DNA from: Candidatus Zixiibacteriota bacterium
GTDB taxonomy: Bacteria > Zixibacteria > MSB-5A5 > GN15 > FEB-12
Length of the DNA stretch: 64,000 nucleotides
Assembly: GCA_024280215.1 (NCBI GenBank)
Contig: JAJRQO010000034.1
Coordinates: 1-64,000, forward strand
Direction of reading: 5' to 3'
Shown here: piece after piece, positions 27,839 to 38,256 of the stretch
Layout: each line of letters begins with the position of its first letter
Position numbering within the stretch: position 1 is the first letter of the stretch
Notes under the pieces: model-generated
Seen by the model: the letters and a program-made list of their open reading frames with translations, nothing else
What the model was told of the DNA's origin: nothing
The model's database searches: none
Made by a program: the position numbers and the translations under genes

Positions 27839-28878
27839 ACTTTGAATTCTCAGGACTCTCTCTCAATCTATTTGATATTGTTGATGGCAGAATTCCACCT
27901 CTTCTGATATTTTTGTTCGGTGGATTGGTTATTGCCTTCATGCTCTTTTTTCAAGTTTGGAAACGGAATAAAACGACCTCTGCAATAAAATACTCTGACA
28001 TTCGTTTGGTAAAAAGAGCCGCACGTTCCAACAAACAAAAATTCCGTTTTGTCCTCACACTTCTCAGAGTTCTCGCTATTGCTCTCTTTTTTGTTGCCTT
28101 TGCTCGTCCTCGTTCTGGTACCGAATACAAAGAAACATCATCTGAGGGTGTTGATATTATCTTAGCAATCGATGTTTCGTCATCGATGCAGGCAGAAGAT
28201 TTCAAACCGCATAACCGTCTGTATGTTGCCAAAGAAGAGATGAAAAAATTTGTCAGCCAACGTCTCAATGACCGTATAGGACTCGTCGTATTTGCCCGTT
28301 ACTCATTTACCCAATGTCCATTGACAACCGACTATTCAGTACTTCTGAATTTTATAGACATGGTTGATTTTGGCATTGTCGAAGATGGGACTGCGATAGG
28401 TATGGCATTGGCAAACTCGGTCAACCGTCTGAGGGAGTCAACGGCTAAATCAAAAATTATAATTCTCCTAACCGATGGTGACAATAACTCTGGTGAAATA
28501 GACCCACTCACCGCAGCGGCGATTGCCGAGGCGATGGATATAAAAGTGTATACAATTGGTGCTGGCAAATCTGGTAACGCTATGTACCCATACCAAGATA
28601 AACTTTTTGGCAAACGATACGTATATCAACCTACGACTATTGATGAGCCAACTTTAAAAGCAATTGCTGAGAAAACGGGTGGAAAGTATTTTAGAGCAAA
28701 GTCAGGGAAAGAACTTGAAGAAATTTATACTTTGATTGATAAACTTGAAAAAACTGAAGTGAAAACATCGTCCCATGTTGAGTATGTTGAGCTATTCCAA
28801 TATTTCCTCTATATAGGATTGTTCTTATTGATACTTGAGATGTTGTTAGCCCATACACTTTTACGAAAACTTCCTTAA
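27835..28878 (+). CDS. batA: BatA, VWA-domain membrane protein
   Basis: GVDIILAIDVSSSMQAEDFKPHNRL MIDAS motif; TM helices at both ends. Confidence 0.88.
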   Translation: MNFEFSGLSLNLFDIVDGRIPPLLIFLFGGLVIAFMLFFQVWKRNKTTSAIKYSDIRLVKRAARSNKQKFRFVLTLLRVLAIALFFVAFARPRSGTEYKETSSEGVDIILAIDVSSSMQAEDFKPHNRLYVAKEEMKKFVSQRLNDRIGLVVFARYSFTQCPLTTDYSVLLNFIDMVDFGIVEDGTAIGMALANSVNRLRESTAKSKIIILLTDGDNNSGEIDPLTAAAIAEAMDIKVYTIGAGKSGNAMYPYQDKLFGKRYVYQPTTIDEPTLKAIAEKTGGKYFRAKSGKELEEIYTLIDKLEKTEVKTSSHVEYVELFQYFLYIGLFLLILEMLLAHTLLRKLP

Positions 28879-28890
28879 AGGGAAAAAACA

Positions 28891-29889
28891 ATGCGTTTTG
28901 CTGAACCAATACATTTCTTACTGATGCTCCTTGTTGGACTGCTTTTTCTGTTTGCCTTTTGGGCAATAGCTCGCAAGAAAAAACTGCTTGCTCGGTTTGC
29001 TGATATTCCGCTTATAATGAAAAATGCTCCCTATATTTCATTTGCTCGTCAACGCACCAAAGCAATTTTACTCATTATTGGTATGGCACTAATAGTTGTG
29101 GCACTTGCTCGCTTACAGTTTGGAACTCATCTTGAGAAGTTAAAGCGTGAAGGGCTCGACATTGTCGTTGCGTTAGATATTTCAACCTCGATGCTCGCAC
29201 AAGATATAAAACCAGACAGATTGACTAAAGCAAAGCAGGAAGTACAAGGAATCATCGACCGTCTCAAGGGTGATCGTTTTGGTTTAATAGCATTTGCCGG
29301 CAACGCATTTACTCAATGCCCACTTACGCTTGACTACGCTTCAGCACGATTGCTCTTAGGAGCGATGGACCCATCATCGGCAGCAGTACAGGGTACTTCT
29401 ATTGCCTCAGCCCTTGAAGTTGCCACTCGAATGTATGACCAAGAGACCAAAAAACATAAAGTGCTTTTGCTTCTAACTGACGGGGAAGACCATAGTGAAG
29501 CGGCAGAAAAAACCGCAACTTTAGCCCGCCAACAAGGTATAAAAATATATACGGTTGGTATTGGGAATCCGAATGGTGAACCTATTCCGATTGTTGACCG
29601 TAATGGAAAACAAGTTGGCTATAAAAAAGATAACAATGGTGAAGTCGTTGTTTCAAGATTAAATGATGAGATATTAAAAAAAATCTCGCAGGCGACTGGC
29701 GGAAAATATTATGCTGCAACTGCTGGTGAACTTGAACTTGATGCTATTTTTGAAGAGATTTCTGATGATGAGAAAAAAGAAATCGAAGGCACTTTGGTCA
29801 CTCGATATGATGACAGATTCCAATGGCCACTTCTGTTTGCCCTCTTTTTAGTTGTTGGAGAATTTTTCCTTTCTGAACGGAAAAAATAA
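28891..29889 (+). CDS. batB: BatB, VWA-domain membrane protein
   Basis: GLDIVVALDISTSMLAQDIKPDRLTKAKQEV; paralog of the previous gene. Confidence 0.88.
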   Translation: MRFAEPIHFLLMLLVGLLFLFAFWAIARKKKLLARFADIPLIMKNAPYISFARQRTKAILLIIGMALIVVALARLQFGTHLEKLKREGLDIVVALDISTSMLAQDIKPDRLTKAKQEVQGIIDRLKGDRFGLIAFAGNAFTQCPLTLDYASARLLLGAMDPSSAAVQGTSIASALEVATRMYDQETKKHKVLLLLTDGEDHSEAAEKTATLARQQGIKIYTVGIGNPNGEPIPIVDRNGKQVGYKKDNNGEVVVSRLNDEILKKISQATGGKYYAATAGELELDAIFEEISDDEKKEIEGTLVTRYDDRFQWPLLFALFLVVGEFFLSERKK

Positions 29890-29902
29890 GGTATACTATT
29901 TT

Positions 29903-30721
29903 ATGTTAAAAATAACTTGTACAGCTTTCTTCTTATTAATTTCAGTTTCAATAGTGTCCGCAGAGGATTTTATTGATAAAATTAGTAATGGTAACAAAGC
30001 GTTTTCCGAAAAAAAATATACTGAGGCATTTGATTTTTATAAATCAGCCGAAAAAGATTTGCCTAATTCATCTGAGTTAGAATACAATTTGGCAGGTGCC
30101 TTATATCAAAAAAATGATTTTGAACAAGCGATAGAAAAATATCAACAAGCTCTTAATACCAACGACCTCAATTTGGAAGCACAGGCTCATTACAACCTTG
30201 CCAATAGCTATTTCCAAAAAGGGGACTATGAAAATGCGATTACTTCTTATCAAAACTCTCTTATGATAAACCCTGAAGATTTGGACGCAAAATATAATTT
30301 AGAGCTTACTCGCAAAATGCTCAAAGAACAAATGAAAAACCAAGAAAACAAACAAGACCAAAATCAAGAGAATAAAGACAAAGAGAAAGAAAAAGAGAAA
30401 CAAGAACAACAAGAAGGTGACCAAGACCAGCAAGGTGACCAAAAAGACAAACAGGAACAAGAAGGCGACCAAGAGCAAGACCAGCAACAAGGTGATGAAG
30501 AAAAAGAAGCTGATAAAGAAAAATCTGAAGCTCAAAAACAAAAAGAAGCCGAACAAAAAAAACAAGAAGAACGTAAAAAACAAGAAGCTGCTGGAAAAAT
30601 TATGTCGAAAGAGGATGCCGAACGAATTTTAAACGGTATCAAAGATGCTGAAGAAGATCAACAGAAGAAATTAAAACGTAAAATGATAAATCAATCTGAA
30701 TACTACGGAAACGACTGGTAA
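29903..30721 (+). CDS. batC: BatC, TPR protein with Q/E/K/D-rich tail
   Basis: TPR repeats (AHYNLANSYFQKGDYENAITSYQNSLMINPEDLDAKYNLEL); low-complexity tail; ATG at 29903 after the batB stop. Confidence 0.82.
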   Translation: MLKITCTAFFLLISVSIVSAEDFIDKISNGNKAFSEKKYTEAFDFYKSAEKDLPNSSELEYNLAGALYQKNDFEQAIEKYQQALNTNDLNLEAQAHYNLANSYFQKGDYENAITSYQNSLMINPEDLDAKYNLELTRKMLKEQMKNQENKQDQNQENKDKEKEKEKQEQQEGDQDQQGDQKDKQEQEGDQEQDQQQGDEEKEADKEKSEAQKQKEAEQKKQEERKKQEAAGKIMSKEDAERILNGIKDAEEDQQKKLKRKMINQSEYYGNDW

Positions 30722-30727
30722 ATTAAA

Positions 30728-32536
30728 ATGCGTAGAATAAGTTTACTCTTCATACTTCTGCTTACTTTCTGTACGTTTGTAAACGTATTTGCCGAGCAAA
30801 ATCCATTTAAGATATCTGTTGCATTAGATAGAGATACAATTGGTATTGACGAACAGGCAACTCTCCAAATTGTTGTCACAGGTGACTCTCAAAACCTCCC
30901 TGCACCACATATTCCAACTTTTTCAATGTTCCAAATAGAATCACGTGGGCGTTCGTCTAATTTTTCTTATAACAATGGCGTCGTCGAAACATCTATGACT
31001 TATCATTATACGCTTATTCCAACTCGTCCAGGAACTTTTCCTATTGACCAAATTTCTGCTATTTATAATAACAAACGATACAAAGGTAATAAACTGAACC
31101 TGACTGTCCTCAAAGATGCCTCGACTGTTTCAGATGCGATTTCAAAACGTGCCGTCAACGCCACTGGCGATAAAAAAGATTATTTCTTGGAAGCAATTGT
31201 AGATAACAAAAATCCGTATGTGAATGAACAAATCACTCTTACGTTAAAATTCTATATAGCAGTGCAGTACTACGGTTCTCCTGAATTATCGGAGCCAACT
31301 ACAACAGGATTTTGGACAGAAATTATTGGCAACAAAACACCATACAATCAACGAATCAATAACCGTCAGTATAAAATCATCGAACGAAAATATGCACTCT
31401 TTCCAACTCAAATTGGTAACTTAGAAATCGGCAGAGCGATGATACGTGCGACGGTCGCATCAAAAAATAACTCTCGACGTGGTAATAATTTGTTCGGTTC
31501 TCTTTTTGGACGTGGTGAAGAAGTCTCTATTCGCAGCAGCATTGTCAAAATAAAAGTGAAACCACTTCCTAAAAAGGGACGACCTGATAATTTTACAGGT
31601 ACTATTGGGAGCTTCAGGATTTCAGCTACTGCCAACAAAACGCAGATTGATGCTAACCAGCCAGTTTCTGTAACTATTAAAATCTCTGGTCAAGGAAATA
31701 TTAAATCGGTAGCTGAACCAAAGATGCCTGAGCTTGAAAATCAATTTAGGATTTACCGAGCATCAACATCTGAAAATCTTTCAAAAGCTGGTAGTAAAAT
31801 TGGTGGTTCTAAAATATTTGAAGAGGTCTTTATCCCAAAACGTCCAGGCGATGTAGAAATCCCAGCAATTGCATATAACTATTTTGACCCTCAAGCAAAA
31901 AGATATAAATTAATTGCAACAAAACCTATTAAACTCAAAGTAACAAAACCTGAGGGTTACATTGCATCAGAAGAAGTTCCATACTCAGCTCCAGATTTGA
32001 AAATTGGTTCAAATGCCTCAGGAATACGATATATAAAAGAAGAACTCGGTGATACTCAACCCGTTGGTCAACTGATACTCTTAAATCCGATTTATATTGT
32101 TGTTAATGCAGTTCCATTGTTACTTTTTGCAGGGATGATTGCTGTTCGGATTCGAAAAGAAAAATTTCAAGGTGATATCGGTTTGGTGCGCTCTAAAACC
32201 GCCCTACGTGAAGCAAAAAGACGTCTCACCAAGGCAAAGTCGATTGCAACTACAAACACTGCCGCTGATTTTTACGAGGAAATTTCTACCGCAGTTATTT
32301 CGTTTATCGCCGACAAAATAAATATATCACCTCATGGGCTAACCATAGAAAAAATTAAAATACTTCTGATTGAAAATAATGCTGATGATGACTTAGTCTT
32401 ACAAATTGAAACTCTTTTAAAACATTCCGACTTTGCTCGGTACGCATCTTCATCGATGACACAAGAAAATATAAATGAAGATTTAGAAAAAGCACAATCT
32501 ATTATGGTAGCGATGGCGGAGGTCTCTTTTGCGTAA
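30728..32536 (+). CDS. batD: BatD, oxygen-tolerance/BatD family protein
   Basis: NPFKISVALDRDTIGIDEQATLQIVVTGDSQNLPAPHIP; YTLIPTRPGTFPI; order batA-B-C-D. Confidence 0.88.
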   Translation: MRRISLLFILLLTFCTFVNVFAEQNPFKISVALDRDTIGIDEQATLQIVVTGDSQNLPAPHIPTFSMFQIESRGRSSNFSYNNGVVETSMTYHYTLIPTRPGTFPIDQISAIYNNKRYKGNKLNLTVLKDASTVSDAISKRAVNATGDKKDYFLEAIVDNKNPYVNEQITLTLKFYIAVQYYGSPELSEPTTTGFWTEIIGNKTPYNQRINNRQYKIIERKYALFPTQIGNLEIGRAMIRATVASKNNSRRGNNLFGSLFGRGEEVSIRSSIVKIKVKPLPKKGRPDNFTGTIGSFRISATANKTQIDANQPVSVTIKISGQGNIKSVAEPKMPELENQFRIYRASTSENLSKAGSKIGGSKIFEEVFIPKRPGDVEIPAIAYNYFDPQAKRYKLIATKPIKLKVTKPEGYIASEEVPYSAPDLKIGSNASGIRYIKEELGDTQPVGQLILLNPIYIVVNAVPLLLFAGMIAVRIRKEKFQGDIGLVRSKTALREAKRRLTKAKSIATTNTAADFYEEISTAVISFIADKINISPHGLTIEKIKILLIENNADDDLVLQIETLLKHSDFARYASSSMTQENINEDLEKAQSIMVAMAEVSFA

Positions 32537-33281
32537 ATTTATTTTACTTTTCATACTGCTTCTCTCAATTTCAGCGACTGCGACTGCATCTGCATCAGAT
32601 TCTCTGTTCACGGTAGGGAATAAATTTTATGAACAAAAGGATTATCCTAAAGCAATAGAATCATACAATCTTATTCTCTTAGAAAATATAGAATCTGCTC
32701 CTCTCTATTTTAATTTAGGTAATGCCTATTTTAAAAATGGTGATCTCGGGCATGCGGTACTTTATTATTTAAAAGCCAAACGGTTAGCTCCTGACGATTT
32801 AGCTATCAGGCATAATCTCGAATTTGCCCAACGTTTTTCATCTGTACAAATGGAAGGTGTCGAACTCAATCCAGTTACGTCATTTTTGGCATCAATTGTT
32901 GATAACTACAATCTGACAACGTTAGCTTGGAGTTCATCGCTATTGTTCATTCTTTTTATTATCGCCTTAATTTTTAGATTTGGTTTAGGCAACAATAACT
33001 CACCAGTCAGAATCGGAGTGGTGGTTTCACTTGTATTCTTGATGCTGGTTTCTGGACTGACAACTTTTAAATATCGTTATGAATATCTCACCCAACGAGC
33101 AGTGATAATTGCTGAAAAACCTGCAGTTTACACAGGGGCATCGGAACAATCAGATATCGAACTTGAGGGAGCCCCAGGTCTGATAGTTGAAATTATATCT
33201 GGATCTTCAGGCTTTTATAATGTCCTTTTTGAAAATAAACGACGGGGATGGATTAAAAAAGAGTTAGTTGCTGAATTATAA
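32529..33281 (+). CDS. batE: BatE, TPR plus SH3-like protein
   Basis: TPR (APLYFNLGNAYFKNGDLGHAVLYYLKAKRLAPDD), TMs and C-terminal SH3-like RAVIIAEKPAVYTGASEQS. Confidence 0.8.
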   Translation: MRKFILLFILLLSISATATASASDSLFTVGNKFYEQKDYPKAIESYNLILLENIESAPLYFNLGNAYFKNGDLGHAVLYYLKAKRLAPDDLAIRHNLEFAQRFSSVQMEGVELNPVTSFLASIVDNYNLTTLAWSSSLLFILFIIALIFRFGLGNNNSPVRIGVVVSLVFLMLVSGLTTFKYRYEYLTQRAVIIAEKPAVYTGASEQSDIELEGAPGLIVEIISGSSGFYNVLFENKRRGWIKKELVAEL

Positions 33282-33375
33282 GCAGTTACAACAAATTCTT
33301 ATTCACTTTATTTCATTGACACTGCCGACTCAAATATCTATTTTAATCAGAATAATTGTAATATATAGGTGAACC

Positions 33376-34419
33376 TTGGCATTATTGAAAAATAAACAAT
33401 TCTGGGGCAGTATTATAGCTGTCGCACTTCTTATCTTCTGTGTTAAAGATATCAGAATTGAAGATATGAAAGCTCTATCTACAAAAGTCGATTACTTTTA
33501 CTTGATTCTATCTGTAATATTTTCTTTTGCTTTTGTCCTTACAAAAGGATTCAGATGGAAATTGATGCTTTCGCAACAGAAACCGATGCAAACATGGCGA
33601 GCATTGTCGCTTTATTCAGCAGGGCAGATTCTCAATATAGTCATGCCGATGTTGACTGGTCAGGTTGGTCGGATGTTTCTTTTTTCAAAAAATGAAGGTC
33701 TCAAAAAATCATTTATTTTTTCTACTATTGTATTAGAAATTCTCTTTGACTCTCTTAGTCTCATTCTCTTTTTACTTTTAACTTCTATTGCTTTTGTCTT
33801 TCCTGAAAAATATCGGTATGTCAGTTATATTATTGCTTCTATTACTTTTGTCCTAATTGTCATTCTTTATTTGATTTTACACTATCAACATAATCTTGAA
33901 AATGGAATGAAAAAAAGACTCAAACCTCGTTGGCCGAGCTTTTATATAGGACTCAAAAAATTTATCCGTTCATTTGTCAAAGGCATTAACCTCCTCAAAT
34001 CTTCACAACACTTTTTTGGCTCTTTGGGATATTCAATCGCATCATGGATTACTCATACTTTAGTTGTTTATTTTCTACTCAAAGCATTTGGATTTGAACT
34101 CCCATTTGCTGCTGCTGCTACGATAATGATTATTAATACTTTGGCACTCATGATACCTATTACACCTGGCAATGCTGGAACATTTGAAGTCGCCGTATCA
34201 AGTTCGCTTGCGGCATTTTCTGTAGGACGTGCCGATGCTGTTTTGTTTGCATTAACTTTACATATTTTAGACCTTATACCGATAAGTATATTAGGATATA
34301 TTTATCTTCATATGGAAAAAGTTTCGATTAGAGAAATCAAAGCGAAGCATGAAGATGAAAATATGTTTGATAAAGTTTCTGAAGATGGAACCTTGGTTGA
34401 AAATGAGGAAAAAGAGTGA
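33376..34419 (+). CDS. Lysylphosphatidylglycerol synthase TM-region/UPF0104 family membrane protein (TTG start)
   Basis: FRWKLMLSQQKPMQTWRALSLYSAGQILNIVMP...PITPGNAGTFEVAVSSSL. Confidence 0.8.
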   Translation: MALLKNKQFWGSIIAVALLIFCVKDIRIEDMKALSTKVDYFYLILSVIFSFAFVLTKGFRWKLMLSQQKPMQTWRALSLYSAGQILNIVMPMLTGQVGRMFLFSKNEGLKKSFIFSTIVLEILFDSLSLILFLLLTSIAFVFPEKYRYVSYIIASITFVLIVILYLILHYQHNLENGMKKRLKPRWPSFYIGLKKFIRSFVKGINLLKSSQHFFGSLGYSIASWITHTLVVYFLLKAFGFELPFAAAATIMIINTLALMIPITPGNAGTFEVAVSSSLAAFSVGRADAVLFALTLHILDLIPISILGYIYLHMEKVSIREIKAKHEDENMFDKVSEDGTLVENEEKE

Positions 34420-35384
34420 TTAAGTCGTTTCACTATATCCCTGATGAGGGAGTAAAAATTATCGATGGTATTGCTGATTTTGATAAATTAGCTGCTGTCG
34501 AAAATTCTCTCCTGTGGGTTGATCTCTGTAAACCTACCGATCAGGAATCTTTTATATTGACCCACGACTTCAATTTTCACCCATTGGCTATTGAAGATGT
34601 TATTTCTGAAAAACCTCGTACCAAAATTGATGACTACACTAAATATATCTTTATGGTCTTCCAAATCGTTGATTATATCGGCAAGGAAGAGGGACTCAAG
34701 ATTGGCGAAATTGATCTGTTTTTGTCCAACAATACCTTGGTAACGGTGCATTATGATGAACATCGGATATTCGATTATCTCTACCACCGTGCTGCACGTG
34801 ATGAACGACTGATTGGACGTGGTGCCGACTTTTTATTTCATGCTGTGATTGATACAATTGTTGATAATTATAATACAACATTAGATATTTTAGAATATGA
34901 TGTCGATCAGGTCGAAGATGACGTTCTTGGTGAGGCAGACGAAGAAACTATCAAATCAATCTTCACCCTTCGACGTGATATTGTCCATCTCAAGCGAATT
35001 GTACTACCGCAACGAGAAGCCCTCAACCGTCTTTCAAAAGAACATTTCTCCCTGATTAGCAAAACTGCGGCGGTTTATTTCTCTGATGTGCATGATCATC
35101 TTGTTCGTATCAATGATATTGCTGATTTCCATCGTGAGATTCTTAACTCATCACTTGAAGTGTATTATTCTTCAATATCTACAAAAACTAACGAAATTAT
35201 TAAATTCTTAACAATTTTTACAGTGATTTTTATTCCACCAACATTTTTAGTCGGTTTGTGGGGAATGAATTTTAAATATATGCCTGAGCTTAATAGCAAA
35301 TATGGCTATTTTGCTGCACTGGCAGTTATGTTTTCTATAAGTTTTGCCCTCGTGTTATTCTTTCGTAAGAAAAAATGGATTTAA
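34416..35384 (+). CDS. corA: CorA-family Mg2+/Co2+ transporter
   Basis: C-terminal GMN motif in PTFLVGLWGMNFKYMPEL. Confidence 0.92.
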   Translation: MIKSFHYIPDEGVKIIDGIADFDKLAAVENSLLWVDLCKPTDQESFILTHDFNFHPLAIEDVISEKPRTKIDDYTKYIFMVFQIVDYIGKEEGLKIGEIDLFLSNNTLVTVHYDEHRIFDYLYHRAARDERLIGRGADFLFHAVIDTIVDNYNTTLDILEYDVDQVEDDVLGEADEETIKSIFTLRRDIVHLKRIVLPQREALNRLSKEHFSLISKTAAVYFSDVHDHLVRINDIADFHREILNSSLEVYYSSISTKTNEIIKFLTIFTVIFIPPTFLVGLWGMNFKYMPELNSKYGYFAALAVMFSISFALVLFFRKKKWI

Positions 35385-35424
35385 ACACTATCATATAAAT
35401 AATATTTGAGAATCTACTTGAAAG

Positions 35425-37122
35425 ATGAAGTTTTTTGAAACATCTTGCGGGGAATCCAGTTATACAAGTATGATAATTATAGAACAAGAAAGCAGATGCA
35501 TGGCAACCTATATCGTGCCGCAAAAAAAACTCGGATATTCAAATATCTTTTTAGATTTTCTCTCCAAGAATGAAAACTGTAATCAGTTTTATCCTTCTCA
35601 GTCTTTAATCGCAGTTGCAAACGAACTCGGTGAACAAAAATTCAACCGTGATAAAATTGCAGATATTCTCATTAAACAGAATAAACAATTTGGCTCATCA
35701 GAAAAAGTATTTGATAATATCGAACTCCTTCGCAATGAGAAAACACTTGTCGTCGCAACTGGGCAACAAGCAGGTCTTTTTGGTGGGTCGCTTCTGATTA
35801 TGATTAAAGCCTTAGCAATTGTCAAATCAGCAATACAATATACCGACGAAATAGGGCAACCTGTTATTCCTATATTTTGGATTGCTGGTGATGACCATGA
35901 TTATGAAGAAGTCAACCATACCTACGTATTAGATAGAGCTTCGCAAATTGTTAAAACAACCTACGATGCAATTCCTGAGGTTGAACTTCCAACGGCAGAA
36001 CTTCTTTTTGAAAATGAAGATGAACTTACCAATGCAAAGACAACTCTTAAAGAGTCGCTTGGCGAAACCGATTTTACTGATGAACTTTATAACCTCATCG
36101 ACACGTGTTACACTCCATCAGAAAATTACGCCTCGGCATTTGGAAAACTAATGGCTCGATTGACTGCTGACTATGGATTGGTTCTTTTCTCACCAGGTGA
36201 TGTTCAAGTTAAAAAATTATCAATTGACTTTTTCTCTGCTATTATTAATAAACAGGATGAACTCCACAAGAACCTTTTTGAAACAAATAATAAAATAAAA
36301 TCACTCGGTTACCATATACAAGTTGAGAAAAAAGATGACTCGGCACATCTGTTTTATAATCTTGGTGGTCGGAAACCAATCGTGAGAGATGGTGATAATT
36401 TTAAAGTTGGTGAAAAACAATTTACAAGACCAGAACTCCTCAAAGCTATTGCTGACCATCCTGAAAAATTCTCTCCTGATGTGATGACTCGTCCTCTTTG
36501 GCAGTCCGCTCTTTTTCCCGTTATCAGTCAAAAAGGTGGAGCAGCCGAGATAGCCTATCTCGCCCAGATACATAAAAACTTTCCTCTTTTTGATTTGGTG
36601 ACACCGATTTATAAAGCTCGTCCTACCGCTACAATCGTTGAGAAAAGATACCAAACGCTTATGGAACAACATAAAATCAAGTTCGAAGATTTAGTTGGTG
36701 ACATTGAAGATATAATAAATAGAATCCTTGCCGAATCTTTCCCCGATGATATCGAGGAAAAGTTTCAAGCGATGAAAAATCACATTAAGTGCCATTTTGA
36801 AGATTTCTCAAAAGATTCATTAGTATTTGATAAGTCACTTGAAAGTTTTGCAAAACAAATTTTTGGGAAAATTGATTATTCTTTAAATGCCTTTGAAGGA
36901 AAAGTCTTTTCTGCTCATAAGAAAAAATCAAAAGAAAGTCGTGATCGTATTTATCGATTGTGGCATTCACTTTATCCAAACAGAACTTTTCAGGAGCGGG
37001 TTGTAAATATCTCTTACTTTATTTCACGTTATGGTTTTAAATTTATTCCGTTTCTCTATAATCAAATTGACTCAGAAGAGTCAAGTCATAAACTAATTCA
37101 ATTGTCAGAGATGGAGTCATAG
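35425..37122 (+). CDS. bshC: Bacillithiol biosynthesis cysteine-adding enzyme BshC
   Basis: TLVVATGQQAGLFGGSLLIMIKALAIVKSA...VIPIFWIAGDDHDYEEVNHTYV; adjacent to bshA/bshB1. Confidence 0.92.
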   Translation: MKFFETSCGESSYTSMIIIEQESRCMATYIVPQKKLGYSNIFLDFLSKNENCNQFYPSQSLIAVANELGEQKFNRDKIADILIKQNKQFGSSEKVFDNIELLRNEKTLVVATGQQAGLFGGSLLIMIKALAIVKSAIQYTDEIGQPVIPIFWIAGDDHDYEEVNHTYVLDRASQIVKTTYDAIPEVELPTAELLFENEDELTNAKTTLKESLGETDFTDELYNLIDTCYTPSENYASAFGKLMARLTADYGLVLFSPGDVQVKKLSIDFFSAIINKQDELHKNLFETNNKIKSLGYHIQVEKKDDSAHLFYNLGGRKPIVRDGDNFKVGEKQFTRPELLKAIADHPEKFSPDVMTRPLWQSALFPVISQKGGAAEIAYLAQIHKNFPLFDLVTPIYKARPTATIVEKRYQTLMEQHKIKFEDLVGDIEDIINRILAESFPDDIEEKFQAMKNHIKCHFEDFSKDSLVFDKSLESFAKQIFGKIDYSLNAFEGKVFSAHKKKSKESRDRIYRLWHSLYPNRTFQERVVNISYFISRYGFKFIPFLYNQIDSEESSHKLIQLSEMES

Positions 37123-38256
37123 ATGGTTATTGGTATCACATGTTACCCTGTTGCTGGTGGCTCAGGAATAGTAGCGACCGAACTTGGAATCCAACTCGCC
37201 GCTCGAGGTCATCAAGTTCACTTTATCTCGTACGCAATGCCATTTCGTTTAGGTGAGTTCAAAACTAATCTAATGTATCACGCCGTTGAAACGACCGCCT
37301 ATCCACTTTTTAAATATCCGCCTTATACTCTCACTCTTGCTGCAAAAATGGCAGAAGTTTCACGGAACTACAACTTAGACGTGTTGCATGTACACTATGC
37401 GATACCACACGCTGCTTGTGCATTTTTAGCAAAGCAACTTCTCACTGAAGAGGATAAACAACCAAAAATTATTACTACTCTCCATGGAACCGACATCACC
37501 TTAGTCGGCTCGGATCCATCTTATTATGAAATTACTCGATTCTCAATAAATGCGTCCGATGGACTATCGGCTGTCTCAAAGTATCTTGCTGATGAAACCA
37601 AAGAGGTTTTCAAACTTGAACAAGATATTAGAGTTGTCTATAATTTTTTTGATGAAAAACGATTTAAACCAAAATCTTCACAATGTGTCAAATCAGAATT
37701 CGCCGCCGAAGGCGAAGTATTGATAACTCATGTTTCAAATTTTAGACCGGTAAAAAGAACCTTAGATGTCATCGACATCTTTGAAAAAATATCTAAAGAA
37801 GTACCAGCCAAACTTCTTCTGATTGGTGAGGGACCCGATACAATTTTAACCCGTCGTCAGGTTACCAAAAAAGGGCTTACAGACAAAGTTATTTTCTTAG
37901 GGAACCAAAGCAGGGTAGAAGCAGTATTGCCATGCTCAGACCTTTTCTTACTACCTTCTGAAGAGGAGTCATTTGGCTTAGCAGCTTTAGAAGCTCTTGC
38001 GTGTGGTGTTCCTGTTATTGGTACACACGGCACAGGCTTAGTTGAAGTTGTTGATGATTATAAAAATGGATTTTTATTACCTGTTGGTGATACGACTTCT
38101 ATGGCACGAGCAGCGATTTCTCTTTTGAAAGATGTCGACAGATTGACATCTTTCAAAAAAGATGCAGCGAGAATTGCTTATGACAAATTTAACTCACAAA
38201 AAATTATTACTGATTATGAATCATATTACGAGGATGTCTTAAATGGTAAATCTTGA
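37123..38256 (+). CDS. bshA: N-acetyl-alpha-D-glucosaminyl L-malate synthase BshA
   Basis: GITCYPVAGGSGIVATELGIQLAARGHQVHFIS; GT4 glycosyltransferase. Confidence 0.94.
   Translation: MVIGITCYPVAGGSGIVATELGIQLAARGHQVHFISYAMPFRLGEFKTNLMYHAVETTAYPLFKYPPYTLTLAAKMAEVSRNYNLDVLHVHYAIPHAACAFLAKQLLTEEDKQPKIITTLHGTDITLVGSDPSYYEITRFSINASDGLSAVSKYLADETKEVFKLEQDIRVVYNFFDEKRFKPKSSQCVKSEFAAEGEVLITHVSNFRPVKRTLDVIDIFEKISKEVPAKLLLIGEGPDTILTRRQVTKKGLTDKVIFLGNQSRVEAVLPCSDLFLLPSEEESFGLAALEALACGVPVIGTHGTGLVEVVDDYKNGFLLPVGDTTSMARAAISLLKDVDRLTSFKKDAARIAYDKFNSQKIITDYESYYEDVLNGKS

Noticed and set aside
30299-30583. - strand ORF of Phe/Leu-rich 94 aa
   Set aside because: Reverse complement of the T-poor low-complexity batC tail; compositional artefact.
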